Origin: Heterodera schachtii | Lineage: Eukaryota > Nematoda > Chromadorea > Rhabditida > Heteroderidae | Assembly: GCA_023374025.1 (NCBI GenBank) | Contig: SIJG01000033.1 | Coordinates: 965,239 to 1,029,238 of the forward strand | DNA: 64,000 nt | Direction of reading: 5' to 3' | Shown here: piece by piece, positions 22,857-34,510 of the stretch | Numbering within the stretch: position 1 is the stretch's first letter | Layout of the letters: every line of letters begins with the position of its first letter | Notes under the pieces: generated by a model | The model's database searches: none | The model's input: the letters and a program-made list of their open reading frames with translations, nothing else | What the model was told of the DNA's origin: nothing | Position numbers and translations under genes: made by a program

Positions 22857-24131
22857 TTTGTTGAGAAGTGATCGATCATTATTGAATTAAATGATTTTTG
22901 ACGTGCACATTAAATATTCTTTTTCTTTTTTTCTTTTGCTTGGTGTTTTTACCAAACCTTCACCATAAATATTAAGACCCACGGAAAAAAAATTAGAATA
23001 GAAATCGTTTAAGAAAAATTTTTTTTATAAATTTTTTTCGAAAGTTGCCCCAAAATAAGCGTTAAGAAATTATAAGGTCAAAACTTTGAAGACAGGTAAC
23101 TTTTTTTGTAGGGCAAGAAATCTGAAAATGCTGATCAAAAAAGTCAATTGCACCAACGTGATCAGATCACTCCTTCAGGATGATCTGAAAACCCCAAAAT
23201 GGCGTGAAATGGGAAATTTTCAAAAAAAAAATTCCTAGGGGGTTGGAAAAAAAATTTTCGTTGAAGACGAATGTGGCGGACAGAAACACAAAATTTGCTA
23301 CAAAATGCAAAAAAACCGCATGTCTCTACGCCTTCTGTACGCTGAGATTCCGGAGGATTAATTTACAAGTGATCAAAATTACTGTAAATGCACTTTTTTG
23401 AAGAAATTACAGTACTTTTTTACGGTTCGAAATTGCACAAGTAAATTCCAGAGTACAGAAGGCGTAGAGACATGCGGTTTTTTGCATTTGTAGCAAATTT
23501 TGTGTGCTCTTTCTGTCCGCGACATTCGTCTTCCACGAAAAATTTTTCCAACCCCCTAGGAATTTTTTTTTCTGAAAATTTCCCGATTTAAAGCCATTTT
23601 AGGGTTTTCAGATCATCCTGAAGGAGTGATCTGATCACGTTGGTGCAATTGACTTTTTTGATCATCACAAAAAGTTATGATTACATGAATTTTTCATTTT
23701 TTGGACAAAAATCTGTTAAAGAACTAGCCAAAATTAAAAAAAAAATAGGCGATGCCTAATTTTGAGTCATAGAAACTCGGAAATTTTCGACTTTTTGTTC
23801 GAATATGGGTCAGGGGTACGGAATTGGTTTAAACAGATGCCGTATTCGTGATCAGCGACCTCGAAAACCACTTAAAACTGATTTATGTGGAATTGGGCCC
23901 CTAAACTTGAAAGTTTATTTTAAATTGGCGTAATTGTCATTATGTTATTTTCAAGCTTTTTGTTGACGGAATTTGTCAAACAAAAATACACATAGAGTTC
24001 GACATGACCTGGATCCACACCTGGATTTTGTCCAGTAGTCAACAATAAACTCAGGGCCATTCTTAAATTTGCAAATTTCAAATAAAATTTTCAGAATACC
24101 CTCGTCGAAAATTCATTAAATTGTTTTCCAA
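22857..24131. other. Intergenic, dominated by a palindrome
   Basis: Apart from the palindrome at 23133-23664 and a copy of the TTCGAATTCGGG-type word at about 23780-23880, no structure or gene is seen. The last ~200 bp would hold the promoter and 5' end of the CCDC6-like gene. Confidence 0.4.
23133..23664. repeat. ~530-bp palindrome sharing its core with 17908-18512
   Basis: The left arm starts gatcaaaaaagtcaattg and the right arm ends caattgacttttttgatc. Both contain inverted copies of cctagggggttgg, of the gtggcggacagaaa word and of 'gatctgaaaaccccaaaatgg'. The core half (about 23235-23550) matches the earlier palindrome. The outer arms instead match a third fragment near 59690-59760. Confidence 0.78.
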
Positions 24132-27100
24132 ATGCTTAGCACGGCGGACGATCTGTCCGCTTCGTCCTCCTCCTCCGCCGCCTCGTTGGAGAGCAAAGAC
24201 TATTGGGTGAAAAAGTGCCTTGACCTGGCCGCAGCTAAAAATGCCGCTGAGGTTTGGTCGTTTTTCTCTGGGTAGAAAAAACATGAGAAAATTTTATTTC
24301 TTTTGAATCCTATTTTGGACATAGGCGCAAATGTCTGGACACATTATTGAAAACCAAAGGGTGTTTTGAGATAATAACTCGTGAACATCTGTTCTAGAGG
24401 CTTTTTGAAGTTCTGATAACGAGTCTCACAGCTATTTTGGTCAATTTCTAAATCATAATCCGAACTCGTGCAAAAAACATTTAAATTTCTCATTTTTTGA
24501 TATTTTTTTGTAAATTAGGTTACGAAGTTGAAATTACTTAAAATATATGTAAGATTCCTTCGCAAAAACCCCCGGGAACAAATTTTATAAACCAAAAAGG
24601 CCCTCCTCCCCCCCCTTTGGTTTTCAATAAAATTTAAAAAACGGTAAATTTGATAATAGCGCCCATTTTACTCTTAATCATTTATGCAAAATTTTGTGTT
24701 ATTTCCAAATTGTTTTCTCATATTTTTTACATTTTAGGCCCGTGTTGAACAGCTGAAGCAACGGAACGCCGAGTTGGAGTTGGAGAACAGGCAAATTCGT
24801 GAGTCCAAAGTGCGCATGCAAGTGCGGGTTGAGCAGGAGGAGGAGTACATCTCCAACATGTACGCACTAAGTCACTTTGGAGAGATTTTCAACGTTTTAG
24901 GAGGGGGCGGGGGGTTCCAATTTTATGGAAAAGGGTCTGGTGGGGTGGAATTTTTAGGGGTACGAATTTTACATCCATTTCGATGAATTCCAAATCCCTA
25001 ACTCGAACAAAATGTAATGAATTTTCGGTTATTGTTTTGAGTGCTTTAATGGGATTCTTAAAAAAACAAATGGGTCCCCACTGTTTTTAAGTAAAATTCA
25101 AAATGTGCCACTTTTAAAGTAGCACCCAAATTTTTATTCAAATTCATAAAAAAAAAGTTTTTAGTCCCATCATACTACTAAATTGTATAAACCTGTGTCG
25201 TAATTTCAGGCTGTTGAAGCGCATCCAAAAATTGAAGACGGACAAGGAACAGTTGGCCCAGAAATACGAGCAGGAGGAGGAGTATCTGATCAACGATTTG
25301 ATGCGAAAATTGACACAGGTTCATATATTTTTTCTTGAAAAACTCATGTTTGAACGGGTGGTTGGGTTAGTTCTAAGTTTTGGGCGAAACACGTCTTCCG
25401 GGACCGGTTTTTTCAAAATTACATTTAAAAATACCATTTCCTGATTAACTCCATTTCTTTGGTTTTCAAAAATAAGAAAATAGAAAATGTCAGCATCGGA
25501 GGGACAACTGGGCGATCACCTGCTTTTTTGAGTATCAATCCTTTCTTTGTTATCCAAATTGAATCAATTTTATCTTTCGATAGTCCTGAGTATTCTCTAT
25601 TTGCCTGCAAAAATTCAAAAAAAAACATTAAGTTTTAAAATTTTTTTTCAATCTCAACGAAATTTGGCGTATGGACAACTATAAAATGAGTTATGCGAAA
25701 ACCACTCAGTTGCCCACTTGTTCCTTTTCAGGGTGACTTTGTTCGTAAGCTAAACGTGACATAGTTTATTAACCTGTTGAATACAAAAAACCAGGACAAA
25801 ATGTTGGAAAATTTAATTAAGGATTTGAGCTTATGGCCATGACTTTTTTCGAAATTTTAACGAAATGAAATTGGAAAAAATAAAGAAAATTTAAACATTT
25901 GTAAAAATTTCTAGTTTTTTCGTTGTTACTTTTCTGTTTTGAAGGCGCATCCCATTTTCACCTTCTAAACAGGAAAGTACCTTTTTTCTAACAATTAGTA
26001 TATTTTCCTCCTTTTTTTTGCAGTTGGAAGGCGAACGGGACGAATTGGCCAATCGGTTGAGCACGGACCAAAGCTGGGTGGTGGCCAATCTGTTGCAGAA
26101 AATTCGCAAATTGGAAGCCGAAATCCAGAACAACCACAAAGTAACTCATAGGGGGTGTACGTGGCGAGAACACTCCGTCTTGGTTAAGCAGTGACCCCAT
26201 TTTTTGCCATGGGGCTCAAATTTTGTATTTCATAAGGATAGGTAATTTAATAAAATTTTTGGGGAAATCGAAAAAGCGAAATTGGCGAGAATTTTCGAGG
26301 AAGAATGAAGCTTTTAACAACTATTAGTTTACAACTCCATAAAAATGCGTTTTTTTCAAAAACCTAAATTTTTCATCATAGTATACCGTTTTTTCATTTC
26401 GTATTTTCAGTGATTTTTTGAAAATTTTTCGAAAAATTTTGCTTGTAATTTTCTGTAAAAATTCTAAGGTTTTTTCTTGTAGAATTTTTTTGGTTAATTT
26501 GTTTTTGAACTTTTGGGGAAATGGCAGGGACGTGGGAACCGCAATACACCCGGGAGGGGGGAGGTATTCGTAAATGCAAATTTCTGACTCACCCCAACCA
26601 AACCCACATTTAGGTGAGAATATTGAGGCCCAAATCTCCAAACACAAACCATAAAATTTGAAATTTATTTGCCTTTTTCCAGTCTTTGGAGCAGTTGCGT
26701 CGCGAAAAGGTGGACTTGGAGAATTCGCTTGAGCATGAGCAAGAGGCACTATTCAACACATTGGGCAAACGGTGTGGAAATTTGTTAAATTTCATGGAAT
26801 TTTTTTTTTAATCAAATTTGTCAGTTTTGTGGGTTTTTGAGCTTAATAGATAAAAATCCAATCAGGCCGTATCCAGACCCGAACAGCTTCTTTTTTTTTT
26901 TTTGCTCTTCGGGCTATATATTTTTACCAGTGTTGTTTTTCAAAAAAGTTCAGCGCCGGAGCCACAAAAACAGGCAAAAAAGACAATTTTCGCCACTTTG
27001 GGGTCAAATGGTAAACTGGGGTCCGGCGGTGCCGATGGGCGCCGCCGGAAACATTTTTTGGACTGTTAAATCAATTATGAAAAGAAAAACGTGCAAAATT

Positions 27101-27537
27101 TTCAAAAATATTGACCATTTTTGTTTGAAAGATATTTGATTTTTCATTTCGGGGGGGGGGAGGGGGGCACGTGCCCCCCATCGCCCCCCCTGGATACGGG
27201 CCTGAATCTAATAGTTTAAAAAATAAAATTTTTCGGGCTACGGGCTTGGCCCTGGGTGTGTTTTTCTTGAAAGATTTCCAAGTTTACAAAAAAATTTTAA
27301 TTTCTTGTAGGGCGGGAACGTAGTGTATCTCTAATTTTTCTCATTCAATAATCAGCTTTTTTTACATTAATTCTTTTTGCCCCCTCTCGCCTCAGAATGG
27401 ACTCGCTGGAAGCGGAGAAGCGTCGCTTGCAGGGTCGCCTTGACGAGTTGGAGGGGGGCGGAGCGGCGGCGACCGTTGCGCCGACGACGACAACAGTCGC
27501 CGACGGCGGCGGCGGTGTGCCGACGAATGCCGCCTAA
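24132..27537 (+). CDS. CCDC6-like coiled-coil protein (232 aa)
   Basis: Six exons, all phases closing: 24132-24251, 24738-24859, 25210-25318, 26024-26140, 26683-26771 and 27396-27537 (699 nt). Residues 1-25 are Ser-rich. From about 40 the chain is a continuous coiled coil with the CCDC6 family's repeated Q-E-E-E/E-Q-E-A blocks: [60 protein letters not shown] and [13 protein letters not shown]. These follow the order of human CCDC6. The C-terminus is a short Thr/Gly-rich tail (TVADGGGGV), shorter than in vertebrates. Human CCDC6 is a cytosolic/nuclear scaffold tied to DNA-damage signalling; the role here is inferred by homology. Introns carry mobile-element fragments but no exon is damaged. 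It is one of two clearly intact host genes in the window. Confidence 0.88.
26863..27204. mobile_element. Intronic element with CAGGCC-GTATCCAG inverted ends
   Basis: The left end CAGGCCGTATCCAG and right end CTGGATACGGGCCTG are inverted copies. The trinucleotide AAT flanks both sides. The centre contains the dispersed CCGGCGGTGCCGATGGGCGCCGCCGG palindrome and a right-hand G/C homopolymer hairpin (27150-27190). Related ends occur at 53749-53762, 55985-56296 and about 42150. Confidence 0.62.
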
Positions 27538-27867
27538 GCACCATAAAAGCACAACATAAATTCAAATTCTATTTTTGAAACGCGTAAAACGGAAGAAAGT
27601 TTGTCGTTTCGTCGTCTTCAATTCTTTTCGTCCATTTTTCTCAACAAAAAGAAATTTTCGGCGTTTTTTTTTCTCTGTTTTTTTTGTTTGTATTACATAA
27701 AATACACATTTAAATATTCTCTTTTTTTCTTCTATTTGTATGAAATCAATAAAAAGGAAACGATTTTTTTTTGTTGCTAATTTTAAATGTCGCAAAATTA
27801 AATTTAATTATTTTATATATGTCTTTCCTCCTTTATCTCTCCACTTTGGTGAGTTGTCGGTAATTAG

Positions 27868-29426
27868 TAGAGCCCGGACGGGACCGGGGCCCCGCCGGGA
27901 TTTTGCCGGGACCCCCGGTCCCGGGTTTTTTGGGCAAATCACCGGGACCGGTAGTCCCGTTTAAAACGGGAGTCCCGGGGCCCCGTACGGGTCCATTTTC
28001 CAAGTCCCGGCCATTTGGGTCGGAAAACGGGACTAAATTTCGCCAGTTAAACTGCCCTAAATTTGAAAATTTAATAATTATTTTTGGCGAAATGTCTTTA
28101 TTTAAAATTCTGAAGATGGAATTTCGGAATTTTTTGAAAATTTATACGATTTAAATTAGGGTTGCTCCCCGTCCCCGAGCTCCCCGGTCCCCGACCCCGA
28201 TCCCCGACTTTTTTGGGCCTATTCCCCGCCCCGATCCCCGACATGTCGCTCCCCGAGGTCCCCGGCCCCCGACTTTTTGCCCCCCGACTCCCCGACACTA
28301 TTCGGGGAATTGGGGACTCTTTTTGCAAAAAATTGTCCCAAAATTGCAAAAATTGGTATTTTTAGGAAAAATCTGTTAAGGCGCCGCAGGGAAAAAAGGC
28401 GCCGCCGGAAAAATTTTGAAATTTTGGCTATGTATTTAACAAATTTTGAATAAAAAATATTAATTTTTCCAAAAAAAAAACTCAATTCATACCAGTGCAT
28501 TTTTACTCCCATTTTTTTAGTATCAAAATATGAACACTTTGCAACATTTTTTCAAACATTTGGGATCAAAAGATCAAAAAAATTTTGCGTCAGACTTTAA
28601 AATTTCTTGATAAAATATTAGCATTATGCAATAAAATTTCAAAAGTATAAATATATTTAAGAAATCAGAATAATTTTAGTCGCTACCCCAAAATTAGAAA
28701 TTCTTATAAATAAGAACAAATGGAAGCCCTTGTTTAAAGGCCAGCTTCTAACGAAATCAGATTATTAAAGTGAAAAAAAAGAAGATTTACGAGAATTTAA
28801 AAAGAAAAATTGGTTTTTCGGGTTAAAATAAAAATTGGTCATTCCCCGATCGGGGTCCCCGACCCCCGACAATTGAGCTCCTCCCCGCCCCGACCCCCGA
28901 CATGTCGCTCCCCGAGGTCCCCGGCCCCCGACATTTTGCCCCCCGAGGGGTCGGGGAGCAACCCTAATTTAAATTATTAAAAAGATCATAAAATCCCCCT
29001 GAAAATATTCAAAATTAGATCTAATATAGCAATTTTTTTGGTGAAAAATACTTAATATGAATGTATAAATCTATAAAAATTTTCCCGCCGGCCCATAAAT
29101 CCTTATCCTCTTAAAAAATTGAGTCAAAATCGCAAAACTTTGTCATTTTTTGTTGAAATCTGTTAATAAATCACACACAAATTTTTAAAATTTTCCCCGG
29201 CGGCGCCTATCGGCACCGCCGGACCTCCACACCCCTGTGTAACAAACTTTTTTTTTGAAAAATGCGCCATTAAAAAAGTGTTTTGAAAAGCAAAAAAGGT
29301 CGATTTACATGGCTTGATATAATTCGGACCGGGGGTCCCGGAAAAACGGGAGTCCCGGTCCCGGGGGTCCCGTACGGGTCCATTTTCCAAGTCCCGGTCC
29401 CGGCCATTTCAAAATTCCGGGCTCTA
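27868..29426. mobile_element. hAT-like element X (1559 bp), CCGGGGCCCCG subterminal repeats
   Basis: Termini TAGAGCCCGG and CCGGGCTCTA are flanked by GTAATTAG at 27860-27867 and 29427-29434. Subterminal words such as ccccggtcccggg fill 27875-28020 and 29325-29420. It contains the nested element Z. No transposase. Confidence 0.85.
28157..28966. mobile_element. Nested hAT-like element Z (810 bp), perfect target duplication
   Basis: Ends TAGGGTTGCTCCCCG and CGGGGAGCAACCCTA are perfect inverted repeats, with ATTTAAAT at 28149-28156 and 28967-28974. Subterminal words are ccccgaccccgacatgtcgc-like. Part of its core (about 28560-28740) resembles 37380-37510. Confidence 0.88.
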
Positions 29427-29434
29427 GTAATTAG

Positions 29435-30397
29435 TAGAGATGCGCCGTGAATCACGGTCACGGTCACGGTTACCGTGAATTTCACGGGTTTTTTCACTCA
29501 CGGTCACGGTCACGATTCACGGTACCAATTCACGGTTATTCCGTGAAAAATTTACACTAGATAAAACCGAAAATTTACGAATTACATATTGTTTTCATAG
29601 AGACATTTGGTCATTTTTTGGGAAATTTTTGGTAAGAAACAGAGTAAATTTCTTTTAAAAAACTCGCTCGAAATTAGGTTATTTTGGGCAAAAGCAATTA
29701 ACAAATCCCAAAAAATTTTCAAATATTGTCCACTATAACCCTTATTTTTCTTACTAATTGGGCAAATATATCTTATAGATCAAAAACAAAAAACCATGTA
29801 AAAAAGATTGGAATCGATTTTGAACGCAAAATTATGAGAAATATGCAAATTATGGGCGCTCCGCGCGTGCCAATGGTAGTGCTTTGAGACCGAAAATTTT
29901 TCGAGGCTCGAGACCGAGACTTGACCCCGAGACTCGAGAACAATTTTTTATGGTTCTCATTTTTGGCTTATTTTACGAAAAAATCTGTTAACAAATTGCA
30001 ATCAATTTTAGATTTTTCCCCCTGGCGGCGCCTACCGGCACCGCCGGACTACAAAAATTTATTATTTTAAAAAATTCGCAAAATTGGCCATTTTGTACAA
30101 AATCTGTGCACAAATTGCACTCAAATTTTTAAAAATTCGCCGTCCCTGCTGGATACCCTGTTCCCAACATTTTTTGGAAATTTTACCACAAAAAAGACAG
30201 TGTAAAAACAAAAAATTCGCAGACGGGGAAAGTTTAACTAAAAAAAATTCACGGTCACGGTCACGAAAACCGGGAATTTCACGGGTTTTTTGGATCACGG
30301 TCACGGTCACGATTCACGGTACCAATTCACGGTCACGATTCACGGGGTCAGTTCACGGTCACGGTTCACGGGTTTTTTCAGTCACGGCGCATCTCTA
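29435..30397. mobile_element. hAT-like element Y (963 bp), ttcacggtcacgg subterminal repeats
   Basis: Ends TAGAGATGCGCCGTGA and TCACGGCGCATCTCTA match, with GTAATTAG on both sides (29427-29434, 30398-30405). Arrays of cacggtcacggt words lie at 29445-29545 and 30248-30385. It shares its left target duplication with the right one of element X. Confidence 0.88.
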
Positions 30398-30481
30398 GTA
30401 ATTAGTTCAAATGGTATCACATTTGTTAAGCTGTTATATAGCCTTTTTTGCGAAGACATCGTTCTAGATACATGTTCGAAT

Positions 30482-31477
30482 TAGAGATCGGATCGGTCGG
30501 TTTTTTTTCGGTATTTTTCGGTTTCGGTTTTTGACCGAAAAAAACCGACCGAGAAATTTTTGAGTTTTTCGGTTTTTTCGGTTTTTATACCGAAACCGAC
30601 CGGCCGAAATAATCAAAAAACCGACCGACTTTTTTCAAAAACCAAAAAAAAAAACCGACTGGCGATTTGAAGTGACATAACCCGTTAATAACAATTTTTG
30701 GCATAATATACTGTTTGAAATTCGATGGTTTTTGATTAAGTTTTCGGACTTTTGAAAATTTATCACTAATTTTCATTTTTTTTTAAATTTATTGATATAA
30801 AACATTACAGCAATAGTCAAATGCCCTTTGGAAGTGTGATTTGGCAAATCGGGCTTTATAAAAAAAGCAACAACAATGATTTCGAGTAGAGACCGGAAAT
30901 TTCAAATTTGCGGATCCCGCTGCGGGATTGGAATCCAAAATTTTTTGCGGGACGGGATCTCGCGGCATTAATCCCGCAAATCCCGCATTTAAAATTTGCG
31001 GGATCCCGCGCGGGATTGCGAAATTTTGAAAATTAAAAAAAAACAATTAAATTTCAAAAATTTCCAAAAAAGAAAAAACCTGATATTTTGGAAAATTAAT
31101 TTTTAGGGGCTGGCGGGATGCATTAAAAGGGGCGACTGAGATTTTCCGAATGGATCAGATGGTAAAAAAGATCGGGAATCAAATCTGTTAATGGTCCATA
31201 AATTTTACTTTTTTTTTCAAAACCGCTTTTTTCCGGCTCAATTTTTTCAATTTCTTAACTGATTTTGTCCAAAAATGAAAAAAGTTGTACTTTTTGACTC
31301 ATTTCTACTTTCTTTTTCTTCCGATGGTCTACAGAATGATAAAATCAAAGGTCCAAAGTGTCAAAAAAACCGAAAAAACCGAAATATACCGAAAATTTTT
31401 CTTCAGTTTTTTTCGGTTTCGGTTTTTTTCGGTTTTTATACCGAAACCGACCGACCGACCCTCTTGTCCGGTCTCTA
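30482..31477. mobile_element. hAT-like element W (996 bp), tcggtttcggttttt subterminal repeats
   Basis: Ends TAGAGATCGG and CCGGTCTCTA are flanked by identical GTTCGAAT (30474-30481, 31478-31485). Subterminal arrays of 'ccgaccg/ttttcggttt' sit at 30490-30660 and 31365-31460. A truncated TAGAGACCGG element with gcgggatcccgc words begins inside it at 30897 and ends near 31030. Confidence 0.85.
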
Positions 31478-31523
31478 GTTCGAATCAAACGACATGCCAC
31501 GGAAGTTTAAATCCAATTTTTTC

Positions 31524-31937
31524 AATTATTTTGGTACTTTTTCACTTTACGCCATATAAAATTAATTTATTTTTTCTGGGGTCTTCGGGCTTGCTGACCA
31601 CGAATATGATATTCATTTCGAACAATTCCGAAACCCGGACCCAAATTCGAACTAAAAAGAGAAATTTCAATTTTTCGAATTTATTATTTTTCGTCTAAAG
31701 ACGACTAAACACATGGAAACAAACTGGAAGCTATCCACTCATGCAATAAAAGGTCATTAATTAAACCTTTTTTAGATTAATATGAAATTCGATAAATTAA
31801 ATTTTCGATTTTTTGTTCGAATTCGGGTCCGGGTTTTGGAATTGTTCGAAATGAATGTCATATTCGTGATCAGCGACCCCGAAAAGTAGAAAAAATAAAA
31901 AATTTGTGTGGCATAAAGTGAAAAAGTACCATTATTT
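31524..31937. repeat. Foldback copy of the TTCGAATTCGGGTCC family
   Basis: Left arm attattttggtactttttcac is mirrored by gtgaaaaagtaccattattt at the right end. Each arm holds one copy of the gttcgaattcgggtccggg word plus the 'gaatatgatattcatttcg' segment in opposite orientation. Confidence 0.65.
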
Positions 31938-32005
31938 TTGCTCTCGGGCGCTGAATATAAAAAAATAACAATGTAAAAATTTTTCGCACGAAGAGCAAAA
32001 AAAAG

Positions 32006-32294
32006 GGTTCTAGTCGGTTTTTGCGTCCCATGACAGATTATGCGTCCCATGAATGACCATACTCAGTTTCTTAGGCCATAACTTTTTTCTTACTTGGCCA
32101 ATATCTCTATTCTTGGTATCAAACGAAAGCTTAAGGTCTATAGAAGCTTTTATATAACTTTTTTTTTTGCTAAATGCAATAGACAAAAAATTATACTCGG
32201 AAAAGTTGAATTTCGTATTATGGTCATTCATGGGACGCATAATCTGTCATGGGACGCATAATATGACATGAGACGCATAAAACCGCCTAGAACC
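32006..32294. repeat. Inverted-repeat element with tgcgtcccatgacagatta ends
   Basis: GGTTCTAG at 32006 mirrors CTAGAACC ending at 32294. Inside, tgcgtcccatg words occur two to three times in each ~50-bp arm around a ~170-bp A/T-rich core. No target duplication evident. Confidence 0.65.
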
Positions 32295-32446
32295 AAAAAA
32301 AGGCCTTCAGATTCCTCCGCCCACCCGAAAATTTTTTTCTGGCTACGGGTTTGTTCCGATGTTTTGTTCGAATTCGGGTTAGGGGATGGAACTAGTGCGG
32401 AATTGACGGCAAATTTGTTATTGACTTCAAAACTGGACAAAATTTA

Positions 32447-32580
32447 CTACACATAATCAATGCTTTTGCTGCTCGAAGTTGAAAAACTGACAATGTTCAT
32501 ATCCTTCCGTTTTTTGTCTTCCCACTGAACCGCCGCCGTCTCCCCAATTGGGCATCGCTTCATTGTCCATTGGATGCCGC
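32447..32580 (-). pseudogene. Orphan C-terminal fragment of the F-box-like family
   Basis: The minus strand reads WTMKRCPIGETAAVQWED and then a short tail ending IDYV and TAG. It matches the last exon of genes B and D. About 95 bp are almost identical to 33515-33615, the tail belonging to gene D, so this is a duplicated scrap with no upstream exons. Confidence 0.6.
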
Positions 32581-34510
32581 CATAGAGATCTGTCTTTAGA
32601 TTTCAAATTTTTGTATTTTTTAAACCGATTTATTAAAAAAAATTTGTTAAAAATGTAAAATTTGCGATTTTGAGCCAATTTTTAAGGAAAAATAAGTATT
32701 TTTAGTGGTTTAAAAAAATCAAATTTTGTATAAATGTTTTGCCTTTTCCCCCACAAAAATGCCATTCTTAGGGGTATATTTAACCCCGACCCCGAGTCGG
32801 GGTTGAGGTCTCGGGGTTTACCCCGAAAATGGCCAAAAAAGTCGGGGTCGGGGTCGCAACCCTACTTTGGACGGTTCAGTCCCAAAGCCATTCAGTCCCG
32901 GGTCTGTAACTCTTCAGGGATTGGTTTCCGCAGAAAAATTCTTTCGGATTCTTCCATTACAGACCTAGAAGAATCGATTGATCTACAATTTGTACGATTT
33001 GGTGAACTACACCTATTCTTGAATTTTTCCGTTTTAATTTGATTTTAAAAGTCGAAAAATTAAATCTAATTATTTTATATTAGAGAGCGGTAAAAAAATT
33101 TTTCCGTGAACGGGAAAACGAAAAGAACGGGCGGAATCCCCGTGTTTTGGGTCGGAGAACACGATTCTGACATTGATTTCGACAAATTTCGAACCCCTGG
33201 ACCGGATTCGAACAAAAATTTGAAAATTCAATTTTCGAAAAAATTCAAAATATGAAAAAAAATCGGTTCAAATACACAGAATACTATATCTTGCCTTATA
33301 TCGATTTTCCGTTTTCATGCATTATTTTGGATGTTTTGAATTTTTTTCGAAAAATGGTCGACAGGCGCAGCTGTGAAAATTTTAAAAACTGAGCTCAATT
33401 TTTGAACATATTTTTCCATTAAATGATCAAATCACCAACAAAAAAAAAGTGCAACTCATTTTTGACTAAACGTTACGAAATTTGGTATTTCGATGCTTTG
33501 TTCGAATTCATATAAGAAATTTGACAATGTTCATATCCTTCCGTTTTTCGTCTTCCCACTGAACCGCCGCCGTCTCCCCAATTGGGCATCGCTTCATTGT
33601 CCATTGGTTGCCGACGAATTGATGTGTCTTCTGCAGGCCCGTAAAAGAAAAAAAAATCGGGAGGGGCAACAGAGCAAAAAAAAAAAAAAGAATTTGTAGC
33701 AGTTATTCGGCAAACAATGTGGATAAATTGAGGTCCGGCGGTGTCGAAAGGCGCCGCCGGGAAAATTTTGAATTTTTAATCCCTTTTGTTAAGAAAATTA
33801 GTTAATATTTTTTAAATTAACCATTTTTACTGGAAAAATTTCTAATTTCGGATAAGGGGAGGGGGCTGGTCTCTGATATCCTATCCGTCCCATACATAAT
33901 CGTTCTCAAGTGTCAGCTTTTCGTTGGTTCGTCTGTTCACCAATTCAAATGGTTCAATTGTCGGTGATTGGTAAAGAATAAATTGGATTTTGTAGCTGGC
34001 GGAAGTGGTGGCACGGAGAAATTTCTTAAAAATTGAAAGAAAATAATTAAAATCAAAAATAGGGGGCCACACCTCTTTGAAGTTGTTGACCCAGTCTAAT
34101 CTTCCTTTATACTCAGAGCAATGCAATCGCTTTGGCTGCCCATTTTTGCTCGGAGTGTGCAACCATTTGGACAACATTTGGCCAGCAGAAGTTGCATTTG
34201 GCCCATCAAAATCATCACCAATCACATCCGGAAACAGATTGTTGGTTTCGATTGTATTCAACTGATTGAGATCGGTGAGAATTGTCGGCGAATTGATACG
34301 ACACAAAGTGTCCAAAAAATCGGCAAAGGCATTGCACAAATGGCGAATGTTCGGTGCAAAAACGAGCCAAATTTCACGGATCAAAAGATCCCAAATTGGC
34401 TGGACTTCAGCGGTGTTGCACAAAGAAGGCATATACGCAAAAGTCAAATTGGTGCCTTTGTCAAAAATTTGTTGATTGGCATGAAGAAATTCGATGACGG
34501 AATGATCAAT

